A stretch of DNA of 64,000 nt from DATKNA01 sp963755755 (GTDB lineage Bacteria; Actinomycetota; Actinomycetes; Actinomycetales; Kineosporiaceae): contig CAVWLJ010000007.1 of NCBI GenBank assembly GCA_963755755.1, positions 33,803-97,802 on the forward strand. The letters run 5' to 3'. The notes beneath the pieces were generated by a model. That model was not told where the DNA came from, ran no database searches, and saw only the letters and a list, made by a program, of their open reading frames with translations. The position numbers were made by a program, and so were the translations under genes. Of the stretch, positions 1-9,408 are shown piece after piece; position 1 is the stretch's first letter, and the number at the start of each line of letters is the position of its first letter.

Positions 1-1
1 C

Positions 2-520
2 CTCGCCCGGCGGACGGTCTACGGTCACTTCTCCTCGCGGGAAGCGCTCGTCGAGGCCCTCGCCGACCGCGCCGGCGAGGGCATGGCGGACGTCGTCCGC
101 AACGTGCGCGCCGCCGGCGTCGCCGACGAGCACCCGCTGACGACGCTGGCGCGACTCGAGATCACCGTGTGGCGCAGCATCGAGCGCTACCGGCTGCTCG
201 GCCGGCTGGCGACGCGCCCCGAGCACGTGGAGCGCGTGACCCGGCACACCGGCGACGTCCGCTCCCTGCGCACCGAGCTCGTCCAGGCCGGCCGGGCCCG
301 CGGCGCGCTGCGGACGACGATGCCGTGCGAGGTCGTCGCCCGTCTGGTCCAGGCCGTTCCTCTCGCCGTGTTCGACGCGGTGCTGGAGGGAACCTTGGAC
401 GCCGGGGACGCCGCGCGGGTCGCGGCCGTCACCGCGCTCGCCGTCGCCGGCGCGGACCCGGCCGAGGTCGAGGTCCACGTCGACGCCGCCTTCCTCACCT
501 CTCTCGGGCAGGCCTCGTGA
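2..520 (+). CDS. TetR-family transcriptional regulator (5' truncated by window edge)
   Basis: The frame is already open at the window edge, so only the last 172 codons are present and the true start lies upstream. The first visible residues include TVYGHFSSREALVEAL, the recognition-helix end of a TetR-type helix-turn-helix, followed by an all-helical ligand-binding region rich in Arg, Ala and Val. Its stop overlaps the GTG of the next gene by 4 bp (GTGA), so it is translationally coupled to the degenerate ATPase and then YhgE/Pip. TetR proteins usually repress their own operon and a neighbouring membrane or efflux gene; control of the two downstream genes is inferred from that layout. No ligand can be named. 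Confidence 0.9.
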   Translation, partial: LARRTVYGHFSSREALVEALADRAGEGMADVVRNVRAAGVADEHPLTTLARLEITVWRSIERYRLLGRLATRPEHVERVTRHTGDVRSLRTELVQAGRARGALRTTMPCEVVARLVQAVPLAVFDAVLEGTLDAGDAARVAAVTALAVAGADPAEVEVHVDAAFLTSLGQAS

Positions 521-1197
521 CCAGACACGAACTGAGGGCGGTCGGCATCCGCGTCGACGCCCGGCCGGTGCCGCTGCTCGAGCCGACGACCCTCGCCGTC
601 CGCAGCGGGGAGCGGTTGCTCGTCGCCGGCGAGCCCGGCCACGGTCACACCGCGCTGGCCCTCGCCCTCGCCGGGCGCCTGAAGGTGGACGCCGGTTTCG
701 TCGAGCTCGACGGCGAGCGCAGCGGACGCCGGCTGCGCCGCGCCGTGGCCCTGGTCGACGTCCCCGGCGTGAGCGAGCCGGACGCTGTGCTGCCGCTGCG
801 CACCGTCGTCGCCGAGGAGCTCGCCATGGCCGGCCGTTCGACCAGGCGCGGCGCGGTCCAGGCCTTCCTCGACGAGCGCGGGATCGGGCACCTTGCCCAC
901 GCGCAGCTCGAGGCCGTGCCGGCGGACGTCCGCACCCCGCTGCTGACCGAGATCGCGGCGTCGCGGCCCGGCGTCCTCGCCCTCGTCCTCACCGTTCCCG
1001 ACCGCTTCGGCGGCGATCCGCGCTCCTGGTGGGAGCTCGCCGGCGAGTTCGCCGCTGCCGGCTACGCGGTCGTCGTCACCTGCACCGACGCCGGCGCCTA
1101 CCAGCTGACGACGGCCGAGTGGGCCCATCCGTGGACCGACCCGCGGCCCGTCGCGCTCGGTTCGGCCGCCCTCGACACCAAGGAGTCCCTCGCGTGA
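517..1197 (+). CDS. Degenerate ABC-type ATP-binding protein partner of YhgE/Pip
   Basis: 226 aa with GTG start inside the TetR stop. The fold pattern is that of an ABC ATPase: LEPTTLAVRSGERLLVAGEP, then a Walker A-like loop GEPGHGHTAL in which the catalytic Lys is His. I see no LSGGQ signature, and the Walker B-like strand reads LALVLTVPD, without the usual Asp-Glu pair. It therefore probably does not hydrolyse ATP normally. It overlaps the YhgE/Pip start by 4 bp, so the two proteins are likely made in equal amounts and may form one membrane complex. Known: YhgE/Pip proteins are often encoded beside ABC-like genes in Actinomycetota. Inferred: a structural or regulatory role rather than an energising one. 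Confidence 0.7.
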   Translation: MTRHELRAVGIRVDARPVPLLEPTTLAVRSGERLLVAGEPGHGHTALALALAGRLKVDAGFVELDGERSGRRLRRAVALVDVPGVSEPDAVLPLRTVVAEELAMAGRSTRRGAVQAFLDERGIGHLAHAQLEAVPADVRTPLLTEIAASRPGVLALVLTVPDRFGGDPRSWWELAGEFAAAGYAVVVTCTDAGAYQLTTAEWAHPWTDPRPVALGSAALDTKESLA

Positions 1198-3257
1198 GCG
1201 CCCTGCGCATGGGCTTCGGCGAGCTGCGGCGGATCACCGCCGGCCGCCTGCCGAAGATCGCCGTCATCGCCCTCTCGATCATCCCGCTGCTCTACGGCGG
1301 GCTCTACCTCTACGCCAACCACGACCCGTACGGGAACCTCAAGCGCGTGCCCGCGGCGCTCGTCGTCCAGGACCGCGGCGCGACGACCGCGCAGGGCACC
1401 AGGCTGGACGCCGGTGAGCAGGTGGCGCGCGACCTGGTCGCCTCGAAGTCCTTCGCCTGGGTCCGGACGAGCGAGTCCGACGCGATGGACGGCGTCCGGG
1501 CCGGGCGCTACGACTTCTCCATCACCTTGCCCGCGGACTTCTCCTCGGCGCTCGCGTCGTCCGGGCGCTTCCAGCCCCGGCAGGGCGCACTCATCCTCAC
1601 CACGAACGACGCGAACAACTACCTTGCCCGGACCATCGCCGATCAGGTGACGCTGCAGGTCCGCAACGCGCTGGCCAAGCAGGTCGGCGAGCAGGCCGCG
1701 AACCAGTTCCTCAGCGGGTTCGCGACGATCCACCAGCAGCTGACGCAGGCGGTGTCGGGTGCGTCCCAACTCGTCACCGGCGCGCAGCAGGCGCAGTCGG
1801 CTGCCGGCCAGGTGGCGTCGGGCGCCTCGCAGCTCGCTGCCGGCCAGCGCCGTTTGCTCAATGGCTCCGAGCAGCTCGCGTCGGGCGCCTCGCAGGCCGC
1901 CGCGGGCGCCGCGCAGCTGTCGGCCGGCGCGGGGCAGCTGGCCAACGGGCTGGGCACGCTGCGGGCGTCGACCAGGGCGTTGCCCTCGCAGACGCGGCAG
2001 CTCGCCTCCGGAGCCCGGCAGGTGGCGGCGGGCAACGCCCGGATCGCCGCCGTCGGCGACCGGGTGGCCACCGCGAGCGGGACCCTCACCGGGAACCTGT
2101 CCACCTACCGCGCGCAGCTCGACCAGGCGCTCGCCGCCCAGGGGCTCACGCCCGCCCAGCGCGCCCGGGTGCTCGCGCTCACCGACCAGCTGGGGACGCC
2201 GGTGGTCCGGGCCAACCGGCAGATCCAGAGCGTGACCGGTCAGCTCGACCAGCTGTCCTCCGGATCGTCGCAGGTGGCCGCGGGCGCTGCCCGGCTCGCG
2301 GCGGCGGCTCCGGCGCTGACCAACGGGATCGCCTCCGCGGCGTCCGGGGCCTCGTCGGTCTCGCGCGGGGCCTCGTCCCTGGCGACGGGCACGGCGCAGC
2401 TCTCGTCCGGCGCGAACCGGCTCGTCAATGGTGAGCGGTCCGCGGTGACCGGCACCGACCGGCTCGCGAGCGGGGCGCGGTCGCTCGACAAGGGTTTGGG
2501 CAAGCTCACCTCCGGAGCGACGCAACTGCGCAACGGCCTGCGGGAGGGTCTGGGCCAGGTGCCGAATCCCTCCGCGTCCACCCGCGCGGCCACGGCCCGG
2601 ACGATCGCGGACCCCGTCAAGATCGAGAACGTCGCGCAGGTCTCCGCCGGGAACTACGGCGCCGGGCTCGCGCCGTTCTTCGTGTCGCTCGCCGCGTGGA
2701 TCGGCGGCTACGTGCTGTTCCTGCTCGTCAGGCCGTTGTCGAACCGCGCGATGGCGGCGAACCAGACCCCGATCCGGGTCTCGCTCGGCGGATGGTTCGC
2801 GCCGGCGGTGCTCGGGGCCGTCCAGGTGCTGTTCCTCGTCGCGCTGCTGGCGTTCGGGCTGCGGATCGTGCCGTCGCACCTGCTGCTGACGCCGCTGTTC
2901 CTCGTGCTCGTCTCGGTGACGTTCGTCGCGATCGTGCAGGCGCTCAACGCGTGGCTCGGGACGGCGGGGCAGTTCCTCGCGCTCGTGCTCATGCTGGTGC
3001 AGCTCGTCAGCGCCGGCGGGACGTTCCCGTGGCAGACGATCCCGACGCCGCTGTGGGGGCTGCATCGCGTGCTGCCGATGAGCTACTCCGTCGACGGGCT
3101 GCGGCACCTGCTGTACGGGGGCGACGTGGCCTCCGTCGGGCGTGATGCGCTCGTGCTCGCGGTGTACCTCGTCGTGGCACTGCTGCTCAGCGCCCTCGCC
3201 GCCCGCCGGCTGCGCGTGTGGAGCGTCAAGCGGATCAAGCCCGAGCTCGTGCTCTGA
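1194..3257 (+). CDS. YhgE/Pip family membrane protein (phage infection protein-like, ABC-2 type)
   Basis: 687 aa, GTG start at the GTGA overlap with the preceding gene. Residues about 22-41 form an N-terminal membrane helix preceding a YANHDPYGNL segment typical of YhgE/Pip. The centre (about residues 180-480) is a long extracytoplasmic region of repeated units such as GASQLAAG, GAGQLANG and GARQVAAG, a heptad-like pattern seen in this family. The last 200 residues carry about five membrane helices of the ABC-2/Pip C-terminal type. Lactococcal Pip is a phage receptor; most actinobacterial relatives are uncharacterised and are thought to be envelope or export proteins. Coupled to a degenerate ATPase and a TetR gene. 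A hairpin follows the stop. Confidence 0.88.
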   Translation: MSALRMGFGELRRITAGRLPKIAVIALSIIPLLYGGLYLYANHDPYGNLKRVPAALVVQDRGATTAQGTRLDAGEQVARDLVASKSFAWVRTSESDAMDGVRAGRYDFSITLPADFSSALASSGRFQPRQGALILTTNDANNYLARTIADQVTLQVRNALAKQVGEQAANQFLSGFATIHQQLTQAVSGASQLVTGAQQAQSAAGQVASGASQLAAGQRRLLNGSEQLASGASQAAAGAAQLSAGAGQLANGLGTLRASTRALPSQTRQLASGARQVAAGNARIAAVGDRVATASGTLTGNLSTYRAQLDQALAAQGLTPAQRARVLALTDQLGTPVVRANRQIQSVTGQLDQLSSGSSQVAAGAARLAAAAPALTNGIASAASGASSVSRGASSLATGTAQLSSGANRLVNGERSAVTGTDRLASGARSLDKGLGKLTSGATQLRNGLREGLGQVPNPSASTRAATARTIADPVKIENVAQVSAGNYGAGLAPFFVSLAAWIGGYVLFLLVRPLSNRAMAANQTPIRVSLGGWFAPAVLGAVQVLFLVALLAFGLRIVPSHLLLTPLFLVLVSVTFVAIVQALNAWLGTAGQFLALVLMLVQLVSAGGTFPWQTIPTPLWGLHRVLPMSYSVDGLRHLLYGGDVASVGRDALVLAVYLVVALLLSALAARRLRVWSVKRIKPELVL

Positions 3258-3299
3258 GGCGTCCCGCGTCGTCGACGTCGTCGCGGGCCCTGCGTGGTT

Positions 3300-3377
3300 C
3301 AAGATCATGCTCCAGAGATGGACGCCTCCGGAGATCGACAAGGCTCTTCCGGCGTCCGTTTCTGGAGCATGATCTTG
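3300..3377. terminator. Long imperfect hairpin between convergent genes
   Basis: Arms 3300-3326 and 3351-3377 are 27 nt and match at 25 of 27 positions as an inverted repeat around a 24-nt loop. The arms begin CAAGATCATGCTCCAG. It lies between the yhgE stop and the convergent GT9 stop, so it probably ends transcription from both sides. No T-run is present. The GATCATG core recurs in other intergenic hairpins of this window. Confidence 0.65.
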
Positions 3378-3389
3378 GGAGTGGTTCGC

Positions 3390-4544
3390 TCAGTCGGCGT
3401 CGAGCAGGTCGGCGGCGTGCCCGAGCACCTCGTCGACGGTGACGTCGGCGACGAACGACTCGTCGTGCGGGCACCGCTGCGCGCCGAGGGCCGCCTGGTC
3501 GAGCCCGCAGACGGGGCAGCTGTTGCGGAACGAGACGGCGACCCTGTGGCGCGCGCGCAGCAGTGGTCCAGCGTTGATCACGTTGCCGACCCAGTAGACG
3601 CCGACCGTCGGCGTCCCGAGGGCCGCGCCGAGGTGCCGCGGGCCCGAGTCGTTGGCGACGACGAGCCGAGCGCGGGCAAGGACACCGGCCATGCCCTTCA
3701 TGTCGAGCTCACCGACGAGGTCGAGGGCGTCCGACAGGTCGGCGATGCGTGCGGCGGCGCGGGCGTCGTCCTCCCCGTGCCCCACGACGGCGACGCGGCA
3801 GCCGCGGTCGGCGAGAGCGCGCGCGACCTCCGCGTAGGACTCGGCGGGCCAGCGACGCCGGGGGTCCGAGGCGCCGGGGTGCAGGACGACGAGCGGCTGG
3901 GGGCTGATCGGCAGCGCGGCCTCCGCGTGCCGGACGTCGGCGGCCGTCAGCGCCAGCCGCGGCTCGATCGTCACCGGCGGAGCACCGACGAGCGCGACGA
4001 CCTCGAGGAAGCGCAGTACCTCGTGCTGGTAGTAGGCGTAGCGGACCCAGCGGTCCAGCGGCGGCGCATCGGTGTCGCGGGCGCCGACGGTGACGCGTGC
4101 GCCGAGGCGCTGCAGAAACGGGTTGGAGTTGCCGCCGCCGCCGTGGAGCTGGACGGCGAGGTCGTAGTGGCGGGCGCGATGCGTCTCGATGAAGGCGTCG
4201 ACGCGGCCCTGGTCGACGGCACCGCCGGCGATCATGTTCGGGTACGGAGGGACGGTGTCCACGTCGTCCCAGGGTCCCGGCCGGCCCTCGAGCAGCTCTG
4301 GATGCCACGGAAGGCCGAGATAGGTGATGCGCGCCTCGGGATACGCCGCGCGCAGGGCCTCCAACGCCGGGATGGCGACCACGAAGTCGCCGATGCCGTT
4401 CGCCCGGAGCACGACGATGCTCCGGACGTCGTCGACGAGGGGCCCGACCGGCCCGAGCGCTCCGAGGCTCAGGGCCGCGGGATCGGCGATGACCTCGGGC
4501 GGCAGCGCCTCCTCGCTGGTCGACTGGGTCATGGGCGCGCTCAC
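3390..4544 (-). CDS. Glycosyltransferase family 9 (heptosyltransferase-like)
   Basis: 384 aa, GTG start preceded by AAGGAGA with good spacing; an ATG three codons in is the alternative. GT9 hallmarks are an N-terminal GIGDFVVAIPALEAL helix, the mid-protein VVLHPGASDPRRRWP donor-site loop, and the C-terminal ANDSGPRHLGAALGTPTVGVYW motif. Two Cys pairs near the end (CPVCGLD and CPHDES) are common in actinobacterial members. GT9 enzymes transfer heptose from ADP- or GDP-heptose to a glycan at the cytoplasmic membrane. The hldE gene about 2.5 kb away would supply such a donor, so the substrate is probably an activated heptose; the acceptor is unknown. Transcribed alone and away from the lipoprotein remnant. 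Confidence 0.85.
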   Translation of the reverse strand: MSAPMTQSTSEEALPPEVIADPAALSLGALGPVGPLVDDVRSIVVLRANGIGDFVVAIPALEALRAAYPEARITYLGLPWHPELLEGRPGPWDDVDTVPPYPNMIAGGAVDQGRVDAFIETHRARHYDLAVQLHGGGGNSNPFLQRLGARVTVGARDTDAPPLDRWVRYAYYQHEVLRFLEVVALVGAPPVTIEPRLALTAADVRHAEAALPISPQPLVVLHPGASDPRRRWPAESYAEVARALADRGCRVAVVGHGEDDARAAARIADLSDALDLVGELDMKGMAGVLARARLVVANDSGPRHLGAALGTPTVGVYWVGNVINAGPLLRARHRVAVSFRNSCPVCGLDQAALGAQRCPHDESFVADVTVDEVLGHAADLLDAD

Positions 4545-4684
4545 GGTCGGTCTCCTTCGATGTCGCGGACGTCGTGGTCACACTTCCCGCGCGAGCACCA
4601 TTCGAAGCCTGTGGACAGGGCATGGCGCGTCTATCTCATGTCCACCTATGCTCGTCGCCCTCTGGTCCGACCGGGGGAGGTCTG

Positions 4685-5277
4685 GTGCACGGGGTGTACG
4701 GGCGCCGACAGGGCGTGTCCGTGGTCGTCGCGGCGGCGGCGTTCGCGTTGGCGGCGTGCAGCGGTGGGAGCGCGGCGCCGGGCTCATCGACGTCGTCGTC
4801 GAGCACGACGGCAACCGTCCCCGGCCCGAGCACGAGTCTGACGGCGGAGCAACAAGCGGCCGAAGAAGCGAAGGCAGGCGTACGTCGTCGTACGAGCAGA
4901 CCGTCGACAGCATTAATCAAGCCGGCGGTCAGGATGCCAAGACATGCGTTCTCGGCAAAAGTGGCCACTGGGCAAGCAGCTGGCCTTCCTGATGCGAGAT
5001 GCGCAGCGCCTCCGAGATAACCGGTGGCGCCAGGTGGCGGATCGCACGAAGTCAAGAGCATCTCGAAGTACGCTCGCGTTCGCACTGTCAGACACATCTC
5101 AGGCCGTCCTGAGCCTGTGCCTCGACGCATCGCAAACCGACGCCGTCGACTCGAGCGGAAGAGAGTATCGCGGAAGCCTGGTACCTTCGCATACTTCAGC
5201 AGATTGTCACTCTGACCAAGCGCGGGGAGAGTTGGCTGGTTAGTGAAGAGGACGACAAGCCGGTGAAGTCATGCTGA
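4685..5277 (+). pseudogene. Lipoprotein gene broken by several frameshifts
   Basis: A GTG at 4685 opens a lipoprotein signal peptide: hydrophobic SVVVAAAAFALAAC with a lipobox ending at Cys25, then a Ser/Thr linker and TAEQQAAEEAKA. Recognisable protein continues only by changing frame repeatedly: YEQTVDSINQAGGQDAK from about 4890, then LRDNRWRQV, then HEVKSISKY, then LCLDASQTD and finally SWLVSEEDDKPVKSC with a stop at 5277. About five frame changes in 600 bp are needed, far denser than elsewhere in the window. Base composition is also more AT-rich than in the neighbours. The pieces resemble a small secreted actinobacterial lipoprotein family of unknown function. I call it a decayed gene, although sequence errors may add to the damage. 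The next gene starts at 5271, overlapping its end. Confidence 0.6.
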
Positions 5278-6152
5278 AGCGCCCCATCGTTGCCTTCGTC
5301 TGTGGCTGCCGCGCTGGCGGCCGTCGGCGTCCAGGGTGCTACACGCTGCAACGCGAGGCAGTTCGCCATGTAGCAGGATCTCACTCAGCTGTGACCGAGA
5401 GGCGTCCACGCCACCAACTCCTGGCGGGGGGAAACCAGGCGGCGACCCTTCCGGGCGAACCTGCAGCACCTCCAAGGGCAAGACGGTTCCGTGTTCGACG
5501 GCTGATGGTGTCTGGCTCGACGGGCACGAGTGCTACATCAAGCTCGCGTCCGATCAGCCGGCGCCTCCACCCGGCAAGAAGGAGGGAGCCTGGTACCAGT
5601 GCACCTGGCTGCCCGGCACGGTCAGCGGAATCATCGGACGCACTCTGTGGCTCGACCAGCCGCCGGCGCAGATCGATCCCGCCCAACTCGCCCGCGAGAT
5701 CCTCGCCCGTATCCAGTTGGCCCGCGTCGGGATAGGCATCACGCCCGAGCCCGGGCACACCGGCGTCCTCGGGCTGCCCACGTATCTCTGGGTGAACAAT
5801 CCCGGCGCGCACACGCTCGGCCCCATCAGCGACACGGCGACCGAGGGCGGAGTGACCGTCACCCTCACGGCCAAGGTCAGCAGAGTTCTCTGGAACCTCG
5901 GCGACGGCACCAGCCATCACCTGCACCGGCGCCGGCACTCCCTATCGCGACGAGTTCGGCGCGCGGCCCTCCCCGACGTGCGGTCACACCTACGCGCATC
6001 CGAGCACCGAGCTGGCGGGCGGCGTGTATCACGTCACCGCCACGGCGGTCTGGGACGTCGCCTGGACTGGTGGCGGACAGTCCGGCCAGATCCCCTTCGA
6101 CGTCACCTCGGAGACGAGCATCCGGATCGGTGAGGTCCAAGCGCTCACGTAA
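5271..6152 (+). pseudogene. Secreted protein of unknown function, frameshifted
   Basis: ATG at 5271 overlaps the end of the lipoprotein remnant. The start MLKRPIVAFV is a signal-peptide beginning; its hydrophobic core (AAALAAVGVQGA) lies in another frame from about 5300. The long middle (about 5400-5890) contains CSTSKGKTVPCSTADGVW and WYQCTWLPGT. From about 5900 the frame changes again to TCTGAGTPYRDEFG and DVAWTGGGQSGQIPFDV, ending at 6152. Cys-rich exported proteins with this order of motifs are common in Actinomycetota, often mislabelled ATP/GTP-binding; their function is unknown. Gene order with the upstream lipoprotein suggests the two were once an operon acting at the cell surface. At least two frame breaks. 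Confidence 0.6.
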
Positions 6153-6172
6153 GCGTCGCCGTCCGTGCGGTG

Positions 6173-6232
6173 GTTCGTCATTGGTCGCTCGCGGCGGGTG
6201 AAGGTGCGGCGTGTTGCCGAGCAATGACGAAC
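6173..6232. terminator. Inverted repeat after the secreted-protein gene
   Basis: Perfect 11-bp arms GTTCGTCATTG (6173-6183) and CAATGACGAAC (6222-6232) flank a 38-nt GC-rich loop, 20 bp after the stop at 6152. The position suggests a transcription end, but there is no T-run. Confidence 0.4.
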
Positions 6233-6284
6233 GACGGGGCGGCGACGGCGACGGCCACCGCAGAAAGCCGGCGTCACGATCACG

Positions 6285-6927
6285 TTGATCGCGTTCGGTA
6301 CGTTGACTACCGTGACCACCTCGATCCGGACCATCGCCATGGAGCATGAGATCCCGGCCGGTGCGTTCGGTCCTGACCCCGTGACTCTCGACGTCCGTGC
6401 CTACCTGGTGCCCCACGGAGGCGGGGTCGTCCTGGTGGACACCGGCATGGACCCGACGGGTGGGGCCCTGGACGAAGCCTTGGGTCAGCTCGGAGCCGCC
6501 TGGTCCGACGTGTCGCACGTCCTCGTCACGCACGCGCATCCGGACCACGTCGGCGCGCTCGACCACGTCCGCGCAGCGGCTCCCGGTGCGGCCGTGATGG
6601 CCAGTCCGCTGGACCGCCTCCCGGACGTCGATCCGCTCGCCGACCGGCGACGTCGTCGGGCCGTTGCGCGTCGTCGCCTCACCCGGTCACACCCCGGGCC
6701 ACCTCAGCTTCCTCCACGAAGAACAGGGGGCTCTGCTGGTCGGGGACTGCCTGGGAGTCGCGCAAGGTCGCCTCGCCCGCGCGCCCGAGCAGTTCACCGC
6801 CGACCCGGAGACGGCGGAGCGAACCCTTCACAGCCTGGATGCCTTCCGCGGCGCCCGAATGCTGTTCGGGCACGGTCCTGAACTCACCGATCCCTGGCAT
6901 GCACTGGACGCGTTGCTCGACGCCTGA
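6285..6927 (+). CDS. MBL-fold metallo-hydrolase (one frameshift)
   Basis: 213 aa after removal of one extra base near 6640. The Zn-binding motif HAHPDH is intact (HVLVTHAHPDHVGALDHV), preceded by VLVDTGMD; after the break come SPGHTPGHLSF (third metal-ligand His), GDCLG (bridging Asp) and GHGPEL near the end. This order fits a glyoxalase II-like or lactonase-like hydrolase of the beta-lactamase superfamily; the substrate is unknown. Start choice is uncertain: TTG at 6285 gives the longest frame, while GTG at 6312 (VTTSIRTIAMEHE) looks more like family N-termini. Neither has a clear ribosome site. Probably monocistronic, ahead of the heptose cluster. Confidence 0.75.
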
Positions 6928-7009
6928 GGCCGGCAACCGAGCAACGGCGCCGATCAGAAAGTCACAGCCCAGTGCGCATGAGCTGATCGCCGCTGGGAAC
7001 AAGCGGCGC

Positions 7010-8562
7010 GTGCAGAAACTGTCAGTAGCAGTCGGCACACAAAGTCAGCACTCCTCGGAGGGGCTTGCTGCGGTCCTCGAGGCTGCCCAGGCACTGACGA
7101 TCACCGTCGTCGGCGACGTGCTCCTCGACGAGTACCTGCACGGGGGCGCAGCACGGGTCGCACGCGAGGCGCCCGTGCCCGCCGTGAGCGTGACGCAGAC
7201 GGACGGCGTCCCCGGCGGCGCCGGCAACCTCGCGGCCAACCTCGCCGCGCTCGGCGCGCGTGTCCGGCTGGTCGCCGTCGTGGGCGACGACGAAGCGGGC
7301 CGCCGGCTCCGCGAGGCGCTCCAGCGCAGCGGCGTCGACGACAGCGCACCTCGTCACCGAGCCGGGACGCCGCACGATCGTCAAGCGCCGCCTCGTCGCC
7401 GAGGGCCAGCTCATCGCCCGGTTCGACGAGGGCGACCGGACGCCGCCGAGCGCGGAGGCCGCGGCCGAGGTCGCGCGCACCGCTGCCCGGCTCCTGCGCT
7501 CGACCGACGCCGCCGTCGTCTCCGACTACGGCTACGGAGTCGTCGGCGACGTCGTCGTCCGTGCACTCATCGCGCAGCGCCGGCGCACCGCGCGGCGTGC
7601 TCGTCGTCGACGCGCACGACCCGGCGGCCTTCGCCGCGCTCCGGCCCACGGCCGTGACGCCCAGCTTCGGCGAGGTCGCGCCGCTGCTGCCCGCCGCTGC
7701 GCGGGAGACCAGCGGCACCACCCGCGCGGACGCCGTCCGCGACGCGTGCGACGCCCTGCACGAGGCGACCGGCGCCGACATCGTCGCCGTCACCCTCGAC
7801 CGCGACGGCACCGTCGTCTGCGAGCGGGACCGGCCGCCCTACCGCACCTGGACCCGGCCCGCCCCGCACAGCCGGGCTTGCGGCGCGGGCGACTCCTACA
7901 CCGCCGGCTTCAGCCTCGCGCTGGCCGCGGGCGCCTCGACGACGGAGGCGGCCGAGATCGCCCAGGCCGCGGCCGCCGTGGTCACCGGCCGCGAGGGCAC
8001 CGCGACCTGCTCGGCCGACGACCTGCGCGAGCACCTCTCCGCGACCACCACCTCGCTGATGACCGCCGACAAGCTCGCCGAACGCGTCGCGTTCCACAAG
8101 CGCCAGGGACGCCGGATCGTCTTCACCAACGGCTGCTTCGACCTGCTCCACCGCGGTCACGTCGACCTGCTCAACCGAGCCAAGGCGCTCGGTGACGTCC
8201 TCGTCGTCGGGCTCAACACCGATGCCGGCGTCCGCTCCTTGAAGGGCCCCGACCGCCCTGTCACGACTCTGGAGGACCGCGCCCGCGTGCTCGCGGCACT
8301 GAGCTGCGTCGACCACCTCGTCGCGTTCGACGAGCCCACGGCGGAGCACCTGGTCGACCTGCTCCGCCCGGACGTCTACGTCAAGGGGGGCGGCCGCGTG
8401 CACGAACCCGTGCCCGAGGCACCGGTCGTCGAGGCGTACGGCGGGCAGGTCCGGATCCTCCCCCACGCCGAGGACCGCTCCACGACCGCGATCGTCGAGC
8501 GCATCCGCTCGCACGCCCCCACGATGTCGGGCGTGGACACCGCCGACGCCGTGACCGCATGA
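7010..8562 (+). CDS. hldE: Bifunctional heptose-7-phosphate kinase / heptose-1-phosphate adenylyltransferase (two frameshifts)
   Basis: 516 aa once two extra bases (near 7340 and 7590) are removed. The N-terminal PfkB kinase half shows PGGAGNLAANLAALGA and the C-terminal phosphate/base motif ACGAGDSYTAGF, whose Asp is the catalytic base. The C-terminal cytidylyltransferase half shows FTNGCFDLLHRGHVDLL with the HxGH nucleotide site, and VKGGGR. It would phosphorylate D-glycero-D-manno-heptose 7-phosphate and then add a nucleotide to make an activated heptose for glycosyltransferases. GTG at 7010 is the best in-frame start seen. The stop overlaps the next GT2 start by 4 bp (ATGA). gmhA and gmhB homologues, needed for the rest of the pathway, are not in this window. 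Confidence 0.87.
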
Positions 8563-9408
8563 CCATGCCGCGCCACATCGCCACGGACGAGCCGCTCCTC
8601 GACGTCCTGATCCCCACGTGCGATCGGCCCGAGGCGCTCGCCGTCACGTTGACCAGCCTGAGCGCGCAGACGCTGGCCAGGTTCCGCGTCGTCGTCTCCG
8701 ACCAGTCCGAGCGTGCCGACCTCCCGGACGGCGCGATCGGCGCGCCCGAGGTCCTGACGCCGCTGCGCCTGCTGCGAGCGCGCGGCCGCGAGGTCGAGAC
8801 GCACCGGCACCTGCCCCGGCGGGGGCTCGCGGAGCAGCGCCAGTTCCTCCTCGACCACGCGCACGCCCGGTACGCCCTGTTCCTCGACGACGACGTCCTC
8901 TGCGAGCCCGACCTGCTCGAACGCCTGCTCGGCGTGCTGCTCGAGCAGGGTTGCGGCTTCGTCGGCATGCCTCTCGTCGGGCTGAGCCACCTCGACGACG
9001 TCCGTCCGCACCAGCAGGTCGATCGAGCCGTGGGAGGGCCCGGTCGAGCCCGAGCGGATCACCCCCGGCGACGCACGGTGGGACCGGCATCACCTGCACA
9101 GCGCCGCCAATGCCTGGCACGTGCAGCAGCAGTTGGGCGTCAAGGCCAGCTCGCCGCTGCTGTACAAGGTCGCGTGGATCGGCGGCTGCGTGATGTACGA
9201 CGTCGCCAAGCTGCGCGCCGTCGGCGGTTTCGAGTTCTGGCGCGACCTGCCGCCCGAGCACTGCGGCGAGGACGTCCTTGCCCAGCTGCGCGTCATGGCG
9301 GAGTACGGCGGCTGTGGCGTGCTGCCGACCGGCGCGTTCCACCAGCAGCTGCCGACGACCGTGCTCGACCGCACGCACGACGCGCCCTACCTGCTGCCGG
9401 TGCCGTGA
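8559..9408 (+). CDS. Glycosyltransferase family 2 (one frameshift)
   Basis: 282 aa after removing one extra base near 9020. It starts in the ATGA overlap with hldE. GT2 features: VLIPTCDRPEALAVTL for the nucleotide-binding strand, YALFLDDDVLCEP carrying the metal-binding DxD-type triplet, and GGCVMYDVAKLRAVGGFEFW with the acceptor-side GG motif. After the break comes EPWEGPVEPERI. It is an inverting transferase acting on the cytoplasmic side. Coupling to hldE suggests it uses the heptose made there or adds the next sugar; this is inferred from position only. The stop overlaps the GTG of the flavoprotein gene. Confidence 0.83.

Noticed and set aside
1098..3341. A 747-codon open frame on the minus strand opposite yhgE/Pip.
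   Set aside because: Its product is Arg/Gly/His-rich without motifs, a mirror of codon bias; the plus-strand gene has clear family domains and start couplings.
3294..4841. 515-codon plus-strand frame across the GT9 gene.
   Set aside because: It is antisense to a gene with strong GT9 motifs and has no recognisable domain.
5530..6201. Alternative frame of the secreted-protein gene as a separate gene.
   Set aside because: Arg/Ala-rich product without motifs, fully overlapped by the recognisable Cys-containing frame.
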